NCBI GenBank assembly: GCA_004154925.1
Contig: QJNS01000264.1
Location: 1-64,000 of the forward strand
DNA length: 64,000 nt
Direction: 5' to 3'
Source: Monosporascus cannonballus
Taxonomy: Eukaryota > Ascomycota > Sordariomycetes > Xylariales
Positions within the stretch are counted from its first letter, which is position 1. Every line of letters starts with the position of its first letter. A program made the translations under genes and the position numbers. Below the pieces are notes generated by a model. The model was not told where the DNA came from. It searched no databases and saw nothing but the letters and a program-made list of their open reading frames with translations. Shown piece after piece: positions 50,739 through 63,687 of this stretch.

Positions 50739-50928
50739 TATTTTTTAGCTTATTATTTAACAAAACAGGAAACGTTCGAGAATAGATATTAAAATCTTCG
50801 AATATTTTTAAAGGGCCCAGTAAAGGGCCTTTATTAACCCAAAGTTACAAAGGGTATTTAACGATATAACGGAAACCTTAATAAACTTAATAGCGGTTAT
50901 AGAACAACGTATAAATTACCAGTTCGAA

Positions 50929-50934
<6 letters not shown>

Positions 50935-50974
<40 letters not shown>
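50935..50974. repeat. poly-A run of 40 in the Gypsy-2 gag region
   Basis: An uninterrupted run of about 40 A, about 200 bp inside the left LTR. On the plus strand it would encode a lysine run if still in frame. It is probably an expanded microsatellite in a dead element, and its exact length may be an assembly estimate. Confidence 0.8.
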
Positions 50975-50975
<1 letters not shown>

Positions 50976-52899
50976 CAGCTTAATTCCGTAGGTATATAAA
51001 AAAATAGCATAAGGCAAATAAGGAACTAACATAAACGGCCAAACAGCTTAAAAACGGCTTAATTATTTAACAAAAGCTTATTACCCAATTATAAATTCGG
51101 AACGTAATAGCCCTTACGAATACCGACTTTTTTTCGACTTAGTAACAATCGGAAACGCAATTAAGCCATTCCGCAAAAGCGGTTCGAACGACCAAATTAA
51201 CAATAAAAGCCAAACGGAAACCGCTACCTTAGCCGGAAAAGTTCGATAAAATAAAAAAGAAGTTCCCCAGATAATACGTATATATAATTTATAAGTTCGA
51301 AATAAACGTTATTTTCGTACAAAGATTTCGTAAACAATTTTACGCTATATACGAAAAGCTTAAAATTAATATATAACGTACGGTTATTACTTATTATATT
51401 ACCGGAAACCTAAATAATACTTATAATTCCATCGGTTTCCATTAAGTATTATACGAATAATATAATAATCGGCATAGAAAAAAAAGATAACCGAATATTT
51501 TCGGAATTTAAAGTAAATCGATAACGCGAAATTTTCGTTATTTTATCTCTTATTTGAAAAAACGTTAACAAACGTAAAAAGAATTACCTGGTTAACGGAA
51601 GCAAAATTTACGTTTTTAAAAAAAATATTAAACAGGAAGTTTACTTAAATTTTAATCTTAATAAATCTTTTTAAAAATTATAATATATAAATAAACAAAA
51701 TGATCGAAATCGCCGGACGCTTTAAAAGAATAATACGGCAAAAAAACCAAATAATTTTCCAGCAACCTAATTAAGCGATAATAATTGAACGGGAAATAAC
51801 CTAAATAATAACGTAAGCATAACGGGTATTTCGGCAGTAAGATAGCAAAAATAAAAACCTTAAATTTCATCCCTAACACTAAAATAATACGCGTAATAAA
51901 TAATTTTAAAAAAAACGGAACGCCCGTAAAACGAAAAGCTTTTATCTGCGTTATAAGTATCCTAATTATATGGCGAACCGTTGCCCGTTTTTACCAGCAA
52001 AAAAACCGCAGAAAAGGATCAGTTCGTTAGGAATGTACGAAAACGAAAAATCAAAATTTAAAAACGAAAAAGGAAAAAAGTAGCTCTTAAGTATCGGCGC
52101 GTTAGAAAACAAAAAGTAATCTAAGCCGAGGTAAAAATCGCGAAATAAAATATAGACGGCATTTTATTTATTATCAATATATGCATTAATTAAAAAATTT
52201 ATAAAAACTTTTATTAATTAAGGATATAAATATTTTGCCGTAATAATCGAAACGTTCGTAAAACGTTTACGGTTATCGTATATTTTAATAAAATTACGCG
52301 GATTAAAAAAAGTTCGAAAAAGGAATTCATAACGGTAAAAAGAATTAAAAAAAATTATATATATAAAGATAAATATCGACGGTTTCAAAGCCAGAATATT
52401 CGCATATATTATTAATGGCCTTAATTACTCCCTGATTTTAAGAAAACTTTAAATAAAGCATTACGACGTCATATACGTAACGTAAAAACACTTTTTAACG
52501 GTAAACGTAATAGGTCGTATAACGGTTTACGAAAAAAAATACAACGCTTAAAAAAATAACGTACGAATAATTTATAAAACGAAAAAAATTTCAATTACCG
52601 TTTTCGGGGCGGAATTTCGGAAAATAAAAAAAAGATTAAAAGGACCAAATAAGAAATTTAATTATTTTTAGTTATTTTGGCCGATATTAATAAGGCGTTA
52701 ACGCTTAAGAAAAAAGTAAAAATTAATAAAAAGCTTCCGTTTAGATTAAAAGCGTTTTGGAAGCTATTTGACAAAAAATTAGGCGACGCCTTATTTCCAC
52801 CTCGTCCCGGAATAAATCATACGATTTTACTACGTAAAGACGAAATAAAAAAAGATATTAGCATTATGGGGGCCCTTATATAGTATAATTAAGGGGAAA

Positions 52900-53343
52900 T
52901 TGTTAGCCTTAAAGAAAACCCTAATGGAACTTTTAAATAAAAAGTATATCCGCGCAAATAATTTGCTTATAAAAATTCCGGTCCTATTTATAAAGAAATC
53001 CGAAAAAAAGCTATATTTTTACTATAATTATCGGGCGTTAAATATAATAACCGAAAAAACCCGTTATTTTTTACCTTTTATTTCGAAAATCCTAAGGTTA
53101 TTTTTTTACGTTAAATGGTTTACGAAAATAAACGTCGAAATAATATTTTATAAAATTAGGATTAAAAAGGAAAACGAATAAAAAACGATATTCCAAATAC
53201 GTTTCGGCTTATACGAATAATTAATAATACCGTTCGGCTTATACGGAATTCCCGTAACTTTTTAACAATACGTTAACGGAGTTCTAAGGGAGTATCTTAA
53301 CGTTTTTTACTTAACGTATATGGACGATATCCTTATTTTTTCC
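52900..53343 (+). pseudogene. reverse transcriptase remnant of Gypsy-2
   Basis: A 93-codon open piece aligns by eye with the start of Ty3/Gypsy RT (LLNKKYIRA, VLFIKKSEKKL, YRALNIITEK, RYFLPFISKILR, WFTKINVE). The frame breaks shortly after 53181. The active-site box YMDDILIFS follows at 53317-53343. A preceding open frame (52677-52883) resembles the segment linking protease and RT. Confidence 0.9.
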
Positions 53344-56300
53344 TCTGAATTTAAGGAAGATTATATACAAAAAGTAAAAAAAATACTAAGCCGTTTAGGG
53401 AAAACGGGTTTAAATTTAAATATTTTTAAATACGAATTCGCCGTAAAAATAATAAAATATCTTAGATTTATTATAGACGCCGAGAAAGGGATATAAATGG
53501 ACTCCGAGAAATTACGCGCGATTAAAAATAGGAAATTTCTAAAACGTTTAAAGGAATCCGAAATTTCTTAAGGTTCGCAAATTTTTACTGCGACTTTATA
53601 ACTTATTATGCGGATATATCGGTACCGTTAATAGCCCTAACCCGAAAAAAAACCTTATTTCGTTAAAAGAAAAAAAATAACGTTTAAACATTTTAAAAAC
53701 ATTTTCATAACGGAATTAATCTTGGTATAATAAAATTTCGAAAAATTTATAATATTAAAAGCAAATTATTTATCACAAGTTAATAAATTAGGAATATTAC
53801 GCCCGGTTATTTATTATTTTAAAAAATTAAATTCTGTTAAAATTAATTACGAAATACATAATAAAAATTTGGTAACAATACTAAATTATTTAAAAACGTA
53901 AAATATGGAATTACGTAACATAATAACCTTATTTAAAATTATTATCGACCATAAAAATTTAAAATATTTTATAATTATTAAAAGGTTAAACGAACGTTAA
54001 ATAAAATAATTAAAAACGTTATTCCGTTTTAATTTTTATTTCGAATTCCGTACCGGCCGTTTAAATATTAAGGCCGATATATTGTTGCGTAAAAAATAAA
54101 ATATATTTATTAAGGAAAGCGATAATCGGAAAATCGTACGAAAATTTTAATTAATAAAGGATAAATAATTACTTATATTATTTACGAAACGCTAAAACTA
54201 TGCTAAAAATGCGATAATAATTAATAATATTAAAGTTAAAAATAACAGGTTATTTCGAAAAACGCAAATATTTTAATATTACGAAAACTTTCAAAAGTTT
54301 TAGAACGTAATATTAAAATTTAATAAAAATTACAATCGTATTATTAAGGCCATTATAAAAAAACGCAATTTTTTTACGGAATTAAAGTTATTAATATTAA
54401 TTACGGAATATACTTTAAATATTAAAGGTTTTTTTAATTTCGGAAAAGTTTTTAAATTTTAAATTAAAAACAGTTTAAAACGACTTTAATATAAAATACT
54501 TATAATTCTTATATAACAAGTTACTTAAATAAAAAAATTTACGATAATAATATTTTCGAAAAGTTTTTTTTGGCCGGGCATATATCGTATAATAAGGCAG
54601 TTTTATAGGAATTACGACGTATGCAATTATAAGAACGTATAAAGAAATAAAAGAAATTATTAAAGTTATTTCTGGTTTCCGAACGATTCCATAATAAATT
54701 ATTAATTAATTTTATAACCGATTTATTAACCGCTTTTAAGTACGATTTATATTTTTTAATAATTATAATAAATTAATTGTTTAAGAAAGTAATTTTAAAA
54801 GTAATATGTACGATAAATGTAAAAATATATACGGAAGTATTTGTAATAATATATTAAAAAGTTTATACTTTTTTTAAAACTATTATAAGTAATAAGAAAA
54901 TTAATTAAATAAGGAAATTTTGGACTAAATTTTACAAATTAATAAAGATAAAATAATACTTTTTTACCGTATACCACCTAAAAATCGATAATATTACGGA
55001 AAAGGCTAATTAGGAGGTATTAATTTATTTACGAATTTTCGTAATATATTTATAATAGAAATAAAATAAATTTCTTTTAGAGCCGATAATTGCAATTAAT
55101 AACCGAAATATAACTTTAATAAGATTAATTTTTTTTGTTTTACGGATATTACGCTAACCCGATTCTTTAAGGAAAAAATAACTTAATAATTAAAAAAATC
55201 TATATATAAAAGTAAAAAATTTTATTAAGAAATTACAAAAAAGTATGGAATTCGCCTAAGCCGCGATGGCGGCAACCCAGCAAACCCAGGAGAAAATAAC
55301 AAATAAATGTTGTTTTCCTGCCGAAAAATACGAAATTAACGACAAAATTTAATTATCCTTAAAAAATATCGTTATTCCTTGGCCGTCGAAAAAGCTAAAA
55401 TAATTCCAAGCCAAATAATAGGTAACCAAAATAATTAATTTTTACGTTATTAAATTAAATATATTTAAAAAAATTTATAACCGTTTTTACGTTAATTTAT
55501 TAAGACATATAAGTTGTAACCATTTATTATTTTAAATTAACGCAAATACGTAAATTTTTTTATTATTTTTAAAAAAAAATAACAAATCGGAATTTAAAAT
55601 CGAAAATATTTTTAAACCCGAACCAAAAAAATAAAAAAAGGTTTTATATGCTAAATTTAAGTAAAATATTTAGGTTATATAAAATTAATTTAAAAATCGT
55701 TCGAAAAATTTGTAAATATGGCGGCTTTATAACAATTTGAAAAAAAATACAGTAATATAGCCATTAATAACAGACTTTAAATCAAACGTATTACCCGAAA
55801 GCGGATAAGTAAAAATCCAGCCCAAAAATACCGGCCCAACAGCACGTAAATAATATAGGAAATTTAAGGAAACCGTTTAAAAATAATTTTATATAATTTG
55901 TAAATAAGCATTAAAATAACGTTTTTATTATTTACGAATAAAACATATTAAAAAGGAATTAAAAGTTATAAAAAATAATACGTTAATTATGAAATCATTT
56001 AATTATCTTTTAAAAATTTATAAATTTAACGATTTATTTTACGAATTTACAATATTAACGTTACGCGGGAATTATATATTTAAGGCGTATAATTATTCGG
56101 CCTTATTTATATTAGATTTCGATAAAGCAGCAATTTCTTTTTAGCCATTTAAATTATAATTACGAGGTTTTCGAAAATATTAATAATATAATTATTAACG
56201 GTTATTAATTTAATTTATAACATAAATTAATAAACGTTATAAGAAAAATGCGAAAATATTGTAAAAAAAAGCTTATATAATAAGATTAATTATTTTTATA

Positions 56301-57292
56301 CTTGATATGTTTTTTATTATGTTAAACAGAAAAACCGGTAAAACCGGCAATTTAACTTACGTATAAATAATACATAAACCAGAAATTAAAAACGTAAATT
56401 TATTTCGGAATAAACGACGTACGAAAACTTAAAACGTAAACGTAAAATTTCGGCATTTACCTTTTTTTAAATACGGATAACCGTTAAGCCAGGGTTAACG
56501 GCAAAAAAGCAGTATAAAAAATATGTAAAGAAAATAAACTTACTAGGATTTCGGTAAATCGTAATTAAAAACAATTTCGTAAAACGCGTTAATTATTTAA
56601 CGAAATTCGGAAATATCCACAAATTACGCGGGAATTACATTAAAAAAATATATTAATAAAAATAAAAAGGATATTTATTTCGGGATATTTATAATTATAA
56701 TTAACGTAAGCCTAATAACGGACCGCCTTTTTACCTGTAATAATAAATACTTTAAAAATAATAAATAAATAACGTATAAACAAATTACATATTTTATTAA
56801 TTTAAATAAAACGCGTTTAAGTTCTCGGCAAAACAAACTATATAGATAAAGTAAGGTATATCGTAAATACGGGCGGGATATTCGTCCAAAACGATACGAA
56901 TATATAACGTACGAAAATTTTAGCAAATTCTAACTTATTAAAAGAGCCCGAAACCATAAAAACGTCTTTTTTACGGGGTATTTTTGCGGCGTTATAACGT
57001 ATTAATTAATTTTTAAGCCGTTACGAAATAACGTATAAAAACGTTATTATAGGTATTAATAAAAATTAATTTACCAAATTAAGTTATTATTATAGAAAAA
57101 AAATTAAAACGAGTAAAAACGTAAATACGTTTTTATATATGAACCTGTTTAGCGCATAATTAGCCTATAATTAGCTACCTAAACTAGGTTTAATTCGGAG
57201 GTCGATAAATTTCCGAATTAATCAAAAGCTAAAAATTAATACGATTATTGATTTTGCAATAAGTTAACCCCTTTTGGGAAAGGTGGGAATAA

Positions 57293-57480
57293 TGTAATAG
57301 GGCGCTATAAAGCCTTATTATGGAGCACCGAATAAACGCCGGTACTAAGCAGTATTAGCACAGCGCCTTATATGCGAACATATATAATTGTATTTTTATC
57401 TTCCCTTTCTTTTTTTTTTAGCTAGAAAATAAACTCTTATTGGCAACTAATTGCAGACCGCTTAGGTGAAGCCTTTTATA
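57293..57480 (+). repeat. Gypsy-2 right LTR
   Basis: 188 bp, starting TGTAATAGGGC and ending CCTTTTATA. It is less mutated than the left LTR in places (GACCGCTTAGGTGAAG against GATTCTTTAGGTAAAA). Confidence 0.9.
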
Positions 57481-60471
57481 ATTAGTACCTTTTTAAAATT
57501 ATTTCTTTTGTTTAACTAGTAATTAACTTATTTTATTTAGGTTTTTATTTTTTTTATATATATAAATTAAATAATTATTATTTTAATTAGATATTTTTAT
57601 TTATCCGAATAATTTTTGTAATTTTTTTATAATATGCAAAAGGTTACTTTTTAGGTTTTTAATATTATTTAAAAAGGTAGGTTTTTTGTTAAATTATATA
57701 TTTCGAATAATAATAATTTTATTAATTAATAGGTTTTAAATTTCGTAAATATTCGTAAATCGGTAACCGACGAAATAGTTAATTTATGTTTTAAAATTTA
57801 GTTTTTAAAGTTTTTATTTTTTTTATGGCGGTAGTTATTATAATGTAAGTTATATAGCTATATATTCGTAAATAAGCTTATTAAAGCTTTCGATTAAATA
57901 TTATAATGCTATTTTTATACATTAAATAAATATAGTAAATTTCGTATAGGTTTTGCTAAACAAATACGTATTTAAGGGTACGGTTATATAGATATATTAT
58001 TATTTTAAAAATATATACGATTAAGAACGAAAATAACTTAATGCCATTTCGTATTATAATTTTTTTTAATTATATTTCTTAAACGTTTTGTACCTTCGTT
58101 TTAAATTTGGGTATATGGTATTAAAAATTTAAATTTAATATTAAAAAAAGGCGATTAAAATATATTTCGAAATTAATAATTTTTTATGATTTCGTTATTA
58201 TATTCGATTATTTATAGGAAAATTTTGTTTTAGTTTTTTAGAATTTTGAAAAAGTATCGAAACGTTATAATTAATATATTTTGCTTTCGGTTTTTAAGAT
58301 AAATATCTTAAATAAAACCTAAGTATTGATTGGTAGCAAATATAATGTATTTATATTTTTTAAAAATCTTTTTTAAAATTTATAAAATCGATAGCGATTT
58401 TCTATCTTAATCGAGATATTTTCTTTTTTAATTTGCGATATATTAGCTTTTTAACTTTCGCCTTATTATATATTTGGTATTCGATTGTTATAAAACCTTT
58501 TAGGCGGATTTCTTTCGTATAAAATTGTAATTAAGCGATTATTTCGAGTTTTGGGTATTCTAATTTTAGGTATTATATAATGCAATTACCGGTTTGTAAT
58601 AATTTCGTTATTTACGAATTAACGTTTCGGTTATAAATTATTAAAAGTATATAGGTAATTATTACGTTAATATTTTTAATAACGAATTAATTAAATTTGT
58701 TTATTAGTATAATAATTATTTAATTATATTTATTTTAAATAAAATTATTAGTTTTTCGGTTATTTTATTAATAGCTTTTTTTCCGGAGCTGTTAAAAAGA
58801 TATTAAGTTATATGCGAAATTTTCGTAATATATTACGTCGTATAAACGTAATGTTTTCGTACCGTTAAAGTTTCGAAAAATTATATTAATTTTTCCGTAT
58901 TTTTTAATTGGGACGAAATTATTACTTACGTACATCCCGTTATTTTATACGGTAAGTTTGAAATTTAAAAATTTGTTAATTAGGTTGAAAATATATATCG
59001 TAAACTTTAAGTCCAGAATAGTTAAATTATTTAAGGGGTAAAATAAAGTACTTATAACGTTACGTTAATTAAGAATTAAAAAATATGCCAATATTTATCG
59101 TATTTTTTAGGAATTAATCTATTTTTTATATAGTAGGTTTTTCTATAATTTTCAATAGGTGGTCGATTTTTTTTCTTTAAAGATTAATCGGCGGAAATTC
59201 GTTTTTAAATATATGTTATTATTTTGTCCTTAAAACGGAAACCTTTTAAGGCTTTTTTAAAAAATGTATAATAACAATTAAATAATATATAATAATTAGT
59301 TAGGTACGTTTTATAACGGATATTTTGTACGTTTAATTTTTAACGTTTTCGTTTATTATTATTTTGGTTCGTATAAAAATTTTTACGGTTATTTCGTTTC
59401 GGCTTATAATTTGGGATTTTTTTTCGCGGTTAAAAATTAGTATTTTTAGGATTTTCCTAATTAAGATCGTTTGATTAAGAAAATTTGTAAGTATTCCGTA
59501 AAGCGTTAAAAACGTTATTTTGATACTTCGTAATATAAATATAAGATAAGTTATAACTTAATAATCTAGAAAATTAATTACCGTTTTTGGAAATTAATTA
59601 TATTATTATCGATTTCGGGCTTTTGTATTCTTTAAAAAATAATAATTTATATTTTAATTATAAGGATTAATATTATATATAAATCGTTAACTTATATAAT
59701 AGTCGTTTTCGTTTTAAAATATTATATTATTATCTTAAGGTAATAATGTTTTATTATTTTACGATTTATCCGTTTAATGTTTTATCAAATTTCGAAATTT
59801 ATTTTAACCTTTCGTAATATTTTCGTTAGGTATTAATTAGGAATCTATTATTGTATATTTTGCCGAATTCGCCTAAATTAACGTATTATTTTTGTAAATT
59901 TTATTTTTTAAAAAAAAATAATTTTTTAATCGCTGGAAATACCGACTTTAAGACCTATTTCGTAAGGTCGTTAATGTTTTTACAAAAAATATCGTATTTT
60001 CGATTTTTGTAAATATATGCCGTAACGTTTTAATTGTAGGTTTATTTCTTTTCGATTATTATTTTAAGAATATTCGTTAAATAACTGGTATAATCGATTT
60101 TTTCGGTAATTTCTCCGGAAGATATAAATATAAACAAAAAACCGCTTAAGGTATTAATTCATATCATATGGCGGATTCGTCTTTTTGGATAAAAGGTTAT
60201 ATTAGGTTTTATAAGTTTAATATGTTATTAAAGGTTTTAATTAAGATCGATATAATCCTAAATATCGAATACCTATGTTTTAAATTAGAATTCGCCTTTG
60301 AAGTAATCTTAGTTTTTAGGTCCCTTGTAAAAAACGGAAGACGTTAACAGTACGGTTATTATTATTATTATTGGCGTATTTCGATAATTACAATTGATAT
60401 ATAACTCATATCGTTTTACCAGCAGCTGATTAATTAATATATGCCTTAATTGAACGAATAAGATTTTTAAT

Positions 60472-60634
60472 TGTCAAATATAAGGGATATCAGTTATGTG
60501 TGTATTGATGACTAGTTGCAAGTGCTTTAGAACGCGCACTGCACTTTAAGGTGATCTAGTCCCGGAATATATATGTTCCGATCAGAGGGAATCTTCCGTA
60601 TATGGGGTGCTAGAGCACCCCCTGCTAGCTGACA
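60472..60634 (-). repeat. Copia-2B LTR, right copy (5' LTR in element sense)
   Basis: 163 bp and the best-preserved copy of this family. On the minus strand it runs from TGTCAGCTAGCAGGGGGTGC to a TTTGACA end. Both palindromes (GGGGTGCTAGAGCACCCC and GGAATATATATGTTCC, the latter with one change) can be seen. Confidence 0.92.
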
Positions 60635-60776
60635 TTACGCGCTTACACACTCTTAATGGGTCATTTCTAAGACCGGAGGTGATTTATCCCATCATAATCT
60701 CACACATGATGATCTGCCTGCGGGTTCTAAACTGTTGGTTCTATTTCACAGCTTGGTTCGGCAAATGTGGCAAGTG

Positions 60777-62563
60777 TTAGCTGCTCCATTTAGCCTCACT
60801 GGGACTCAATAGGCGCTCTTTCAACTTGAAGTATCCGGGTTGCAACCTCTGAAACACGCCCGTGGGATCATACTTCTGAGAAACGGCCAGCAACTTCGCT
60901 TTACTCTCCGGCCCATATCCGTCGATGGGATCCTCAGCCTGACTAGCGTAATTTTGGTAAATGTATCGGTGGTTGACGCCGAGCCTTTCTCCTGCAGCCT
61001 TCGCCCTAGACAGGATGCGAGCATAGGCTTCGAGTATTTTGCCGTCTTCCGATTCCTTATCCCACATGTACGTCCAGTTTACGATGAGCAGGGGCTCGCC
61101 CGTCCCAGGAAGCCCAAGAGCATTACCGCCAGCCCGGCTCATGTACTTGATCTGGGACAACGTTATGACCTGAATTGCGAGTGCTGGAAACTGTACTGTG
61201 AAGTCAAGGCGAGTGAGAGGCTCGGTTTCCTCATACCATATCTGGAGAACCTCCGAGATAATCCGCTCGTCCAAGACAAAGGATAGTGTCCAAAACGTCT
61301 GGCGAAACCCATTCTGCCCAGCGGCGTCCCAGTCAAGCGTTAGTTGTGACTGATATTTCGTCGTTGTGCTGTCATATACTGGGTTGGGCATGTCGAAGAA
61401 GCTGTCGAAAGCTGCGGGATGATTGTCATCGGCTTGCGGAATGGCGTACTCGAGAGAATTAACGGCTCTCCAGGTGGCGCTTCCCGTGTCGTAGCTATAC
61501 GATATGATAACAGCACCGTTTGGATCTTCTACCGAGCCATTTTGACCTCGACCCCAATCGACGAACTTTCGAATCAAAGATGAGTTCATAGCGATGGGGA
61601 AAACTCTATCACCGCCCCACATGAGCCCCTGAGGGTACACATAAGCATTGAGGTGAGTGACCAGCCCGAAATTGTTTCCTCCGCCCCGGAGAGCCCAAAA
61701 CAGGTCCGGCTAGAGCATGGCTATTAGAGATAGAATTTCTAAGTTACGATGAATTCACCTACATTGGATGTTGCATTCGCATTGATGATATCCCCGGAAG
61801 CCGTGATTACCTCATAATTCACGATGTTGTCACAAGCCCAGCCGTAGAGGTTGCTAAAGAACGAGATACCGCCTACCACATCAGCAGGGGTGATTCATTA
61901 AAGCTAAGGGCCAAAGAGAGAATTACTTACCGCCCAGCGTAAGTCCACCAACGCCCACTGAGGCTACTCGCCCACCAACAGCTGTGAGATTCTCTGGTTC
62001 AAGCGCCAAGTAGACATCATACCACCTGTTCCCCGGGCCGATCGACGCGACTCGCCTGTCCTCAGTGACTATTACTTCATTTAGTGATGCAAGGTCGATA
62101 GTCAGGCCGCCTCTCCTATTCGAAGCGCCCGCGAAAGAGGCGGGGCCACCGCTCTTGACTGCAAATTCGCATTGGGTCAACCGGGCGAGGAGGACAGCCG
62201 CTGCGGCCTCTTCAGAGCTTGATGGGCGGAAAAGACAGGCCGGGAACGTGTCCGACTGCTGTGCCGACCAGAACTCTGATAGCCACTTTTCGAAGGAACT
62301 CTGTCCGGCTTGAGCGACCTGCACTGAGCCGAAGCTCCAGGAGAGCGAATCACACTGTATTTACTTAGTCGGTGATCGAGGTCAAAATGCTTGGGAGTCC
62401 TCACCGCAAAGGAACAGTCTAGGGTCCTATTCGCCGCTTTGTCATTATCGAATATATCGACTCCAAGGTTTTTGAGCCTTTGAAGGACATCGAAGTCCGC
62501 CGTTTCTTCGTAGCCATATGCTTGAGTGAACAAGATATAAATAATAATCAGGAGCACTTTCAT
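60777..62563 (-). CDS. secreted FAD-linked oxidoreductase (berberine-bridge-like)
   Basis: Exons 62563-62405, 62354-61931, 61872-61763 and 61709-60777 join over introns of 50, 58 and 53 bp with good splice sites, giving 541 aa in frame. Residues 1-17 are a signal peptide (MKVLLIIIYILFTQAYG). The PCMH-type FAD-binding domain (about 85-265) has FAVKSGGP, GLTIDL, VGVGGLTLGGGISFF, YGWACDN and ALRGGGNNFG. The C-terminus has the BBE segment (YQNYA, DGYG, then KYDPTGVF). Such enzymes oxidise small secondary metabolites or sugars with FAD and oxygen. In the SGGH motif, the usual His that binds FAD covalently is Pro (residue 124, CCC). The gene starts only 142 bp from a RIP-mutated LTR, yet shows no RIP damage and no stops. 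The substrate cannot be told from sequence. Confidence 0.9.
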
Positions 62564-63687
62564 CTTGACAGCTTAAGGTCAATGTGTCCAATAATTAAGA
62601 CTAAGGTGAGCCGGATGGAACTAAGTAGAGTCGCGGTATGAAGGTTTGGTGAATTGGGTGCCAATACATACTTCAGATCTCTCCTCCAACTATTACCCCA
62701 GAGTGATATTGTATTAGTCTTGAGCAGCGGTTTCATGATTCCTTCGGCAGTGTCGCCCTTGCAGTTCAGCTTAGACCTTTGGGAGGCAGGGTGCGGATTG
62801 GTGGCTTTACAGCCCCTGATTGATTGTGCGGCGTGATACAGCCAATGAGGGCAAGGGTTGCAGCAGCATTATAGATCAGCTGGCAGGGACCTTTTACTAT
62901 CCGCGATACAGCTCCCATGTTTTGTCCAGTAAGACCTCGATCGCGCCATCCATAGGCCCATGGCCGTTTCCCCTTACCCACGCATATTAGTGAAGATGGA
63001 GACTGGCTAGGTTTTCGGTGGATGGAGAAAGCCTGGAGTATCATTAGTAGGAGGAAATATCGACCATCGATAGCAAACTTCATCCTTGACGATGGCTAAG
63101 TGAATAGACGATTTACTTAGAAGTTTCCATTTTGAAGCTGGCCAGTTGCATTTCAAAGGAATGAGCGCATTCGGGGTAATAGGCCGCCGATTTATAATCA
63201 TGCAGCTAAAGCCAAGGTAGACTTCCAAGATGCTCCAAATGTTTGATCAAATAACTTTGCTCCCCGCAATAGCGTATGTCGTTCTATGACCATGTTGTTC
63301 ACGGAATAAGGTGGAGATTTAACCAGGAAGACCAGACGTCCCAAGCAGCCGTAACTTCAAGCCTCCAGCTGCCTCCTACCACCTACCATAATGTCACCCC
63401 CGCCCCCCTTATAGATATAGCCGTGCTATGTCTGCAGAGTCCATATTGCTATTTCTGCAATGCCGCACTTAATACCTGCCTACATACCTAGGCGGCAGAT
63501 TCCGACTTCTCTTAAATGCAGGGCTTGCATACGAGATCAAACAGCACTACATAGAAAAGGTTCGCCCCCAAAGCCTTAGAGCCCACGCAGTTCTCCAGGT
63601 TTCAGGCCTAGGGCCTGCATTACATTGATCGAATAACCACCTTCCTCGCTTACATCCATATTATCGTACATGTCATTATAATTCAGA
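62564..63687. other. intergenic, no gene recognised
   Basis: GC-balanced DNA upstream of the oxidoreductase. Short frames on both strands lack protein character. It should contain the oxidoreductase promoter. Confidence 0.5.

Larger units (their letters stand above)
50552..57480 (+). mobile_element. Ty3/Gypsy retrotransposon nested in Copia-2B (Gypsy-2)
   Basis: 6929 bp with LTRs of 187 and 188 bp. The target duplication is GTTAG (50547-50551) against ATTAG (57481-57485), a single G-to-A difference. A purine tract (GGGAAAGGTGGGAA) precedes the right LTR. Plus-strand RT fragments are clear at 52900-53181 (ELLNKKYIRA, PVLFIKK, YRALNIITEKTRYFLP, KWFTKINV), followed by an intact YMDDILIFS at 53317-53343. 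Gag-like sequence lies upstream and integrase-like sequence should lie downstream, but I could not define them. Many stops; inactive. Confidence 0.92.
48204..60634 (-). mobile_element. Copia-2 retrotransposon copy B, interrupted by Gypsy-2
   Basis: Minus-strand element with 163-bp LTRs at 48204-48366 and 60472-60634. The total span is 12.4 kb. Subtracting the nested Gypsy-2 (6929 bp) and one target duplication leaves about 5.5 kb, the size of copy A. Minus-strand Copia RT strings (AFINxNLPYEIYIKTPSGY, then KKALYEL) lie at about 49615-49740. Copy A carries the uninterrupted version of the insertion point at about 45477-45481. Outer flanks are CTACC and TTACG, not an exact duplication. Confidence 0.88.

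Noticed and set aside
51658..56926. Minus-strand open frames of 73 and 83 codons in Gypsy-2.
   Set aside because: They are antisense to the element and made of RIP-biased codons.
7739..60634. CRISPR array, prokaryotic operon or plasmid features.
   Set aside because: Spliced genes, LTR elements and RIP show a fungal nuclear genome; no regularly spaced repeats with unique spacers were seen.
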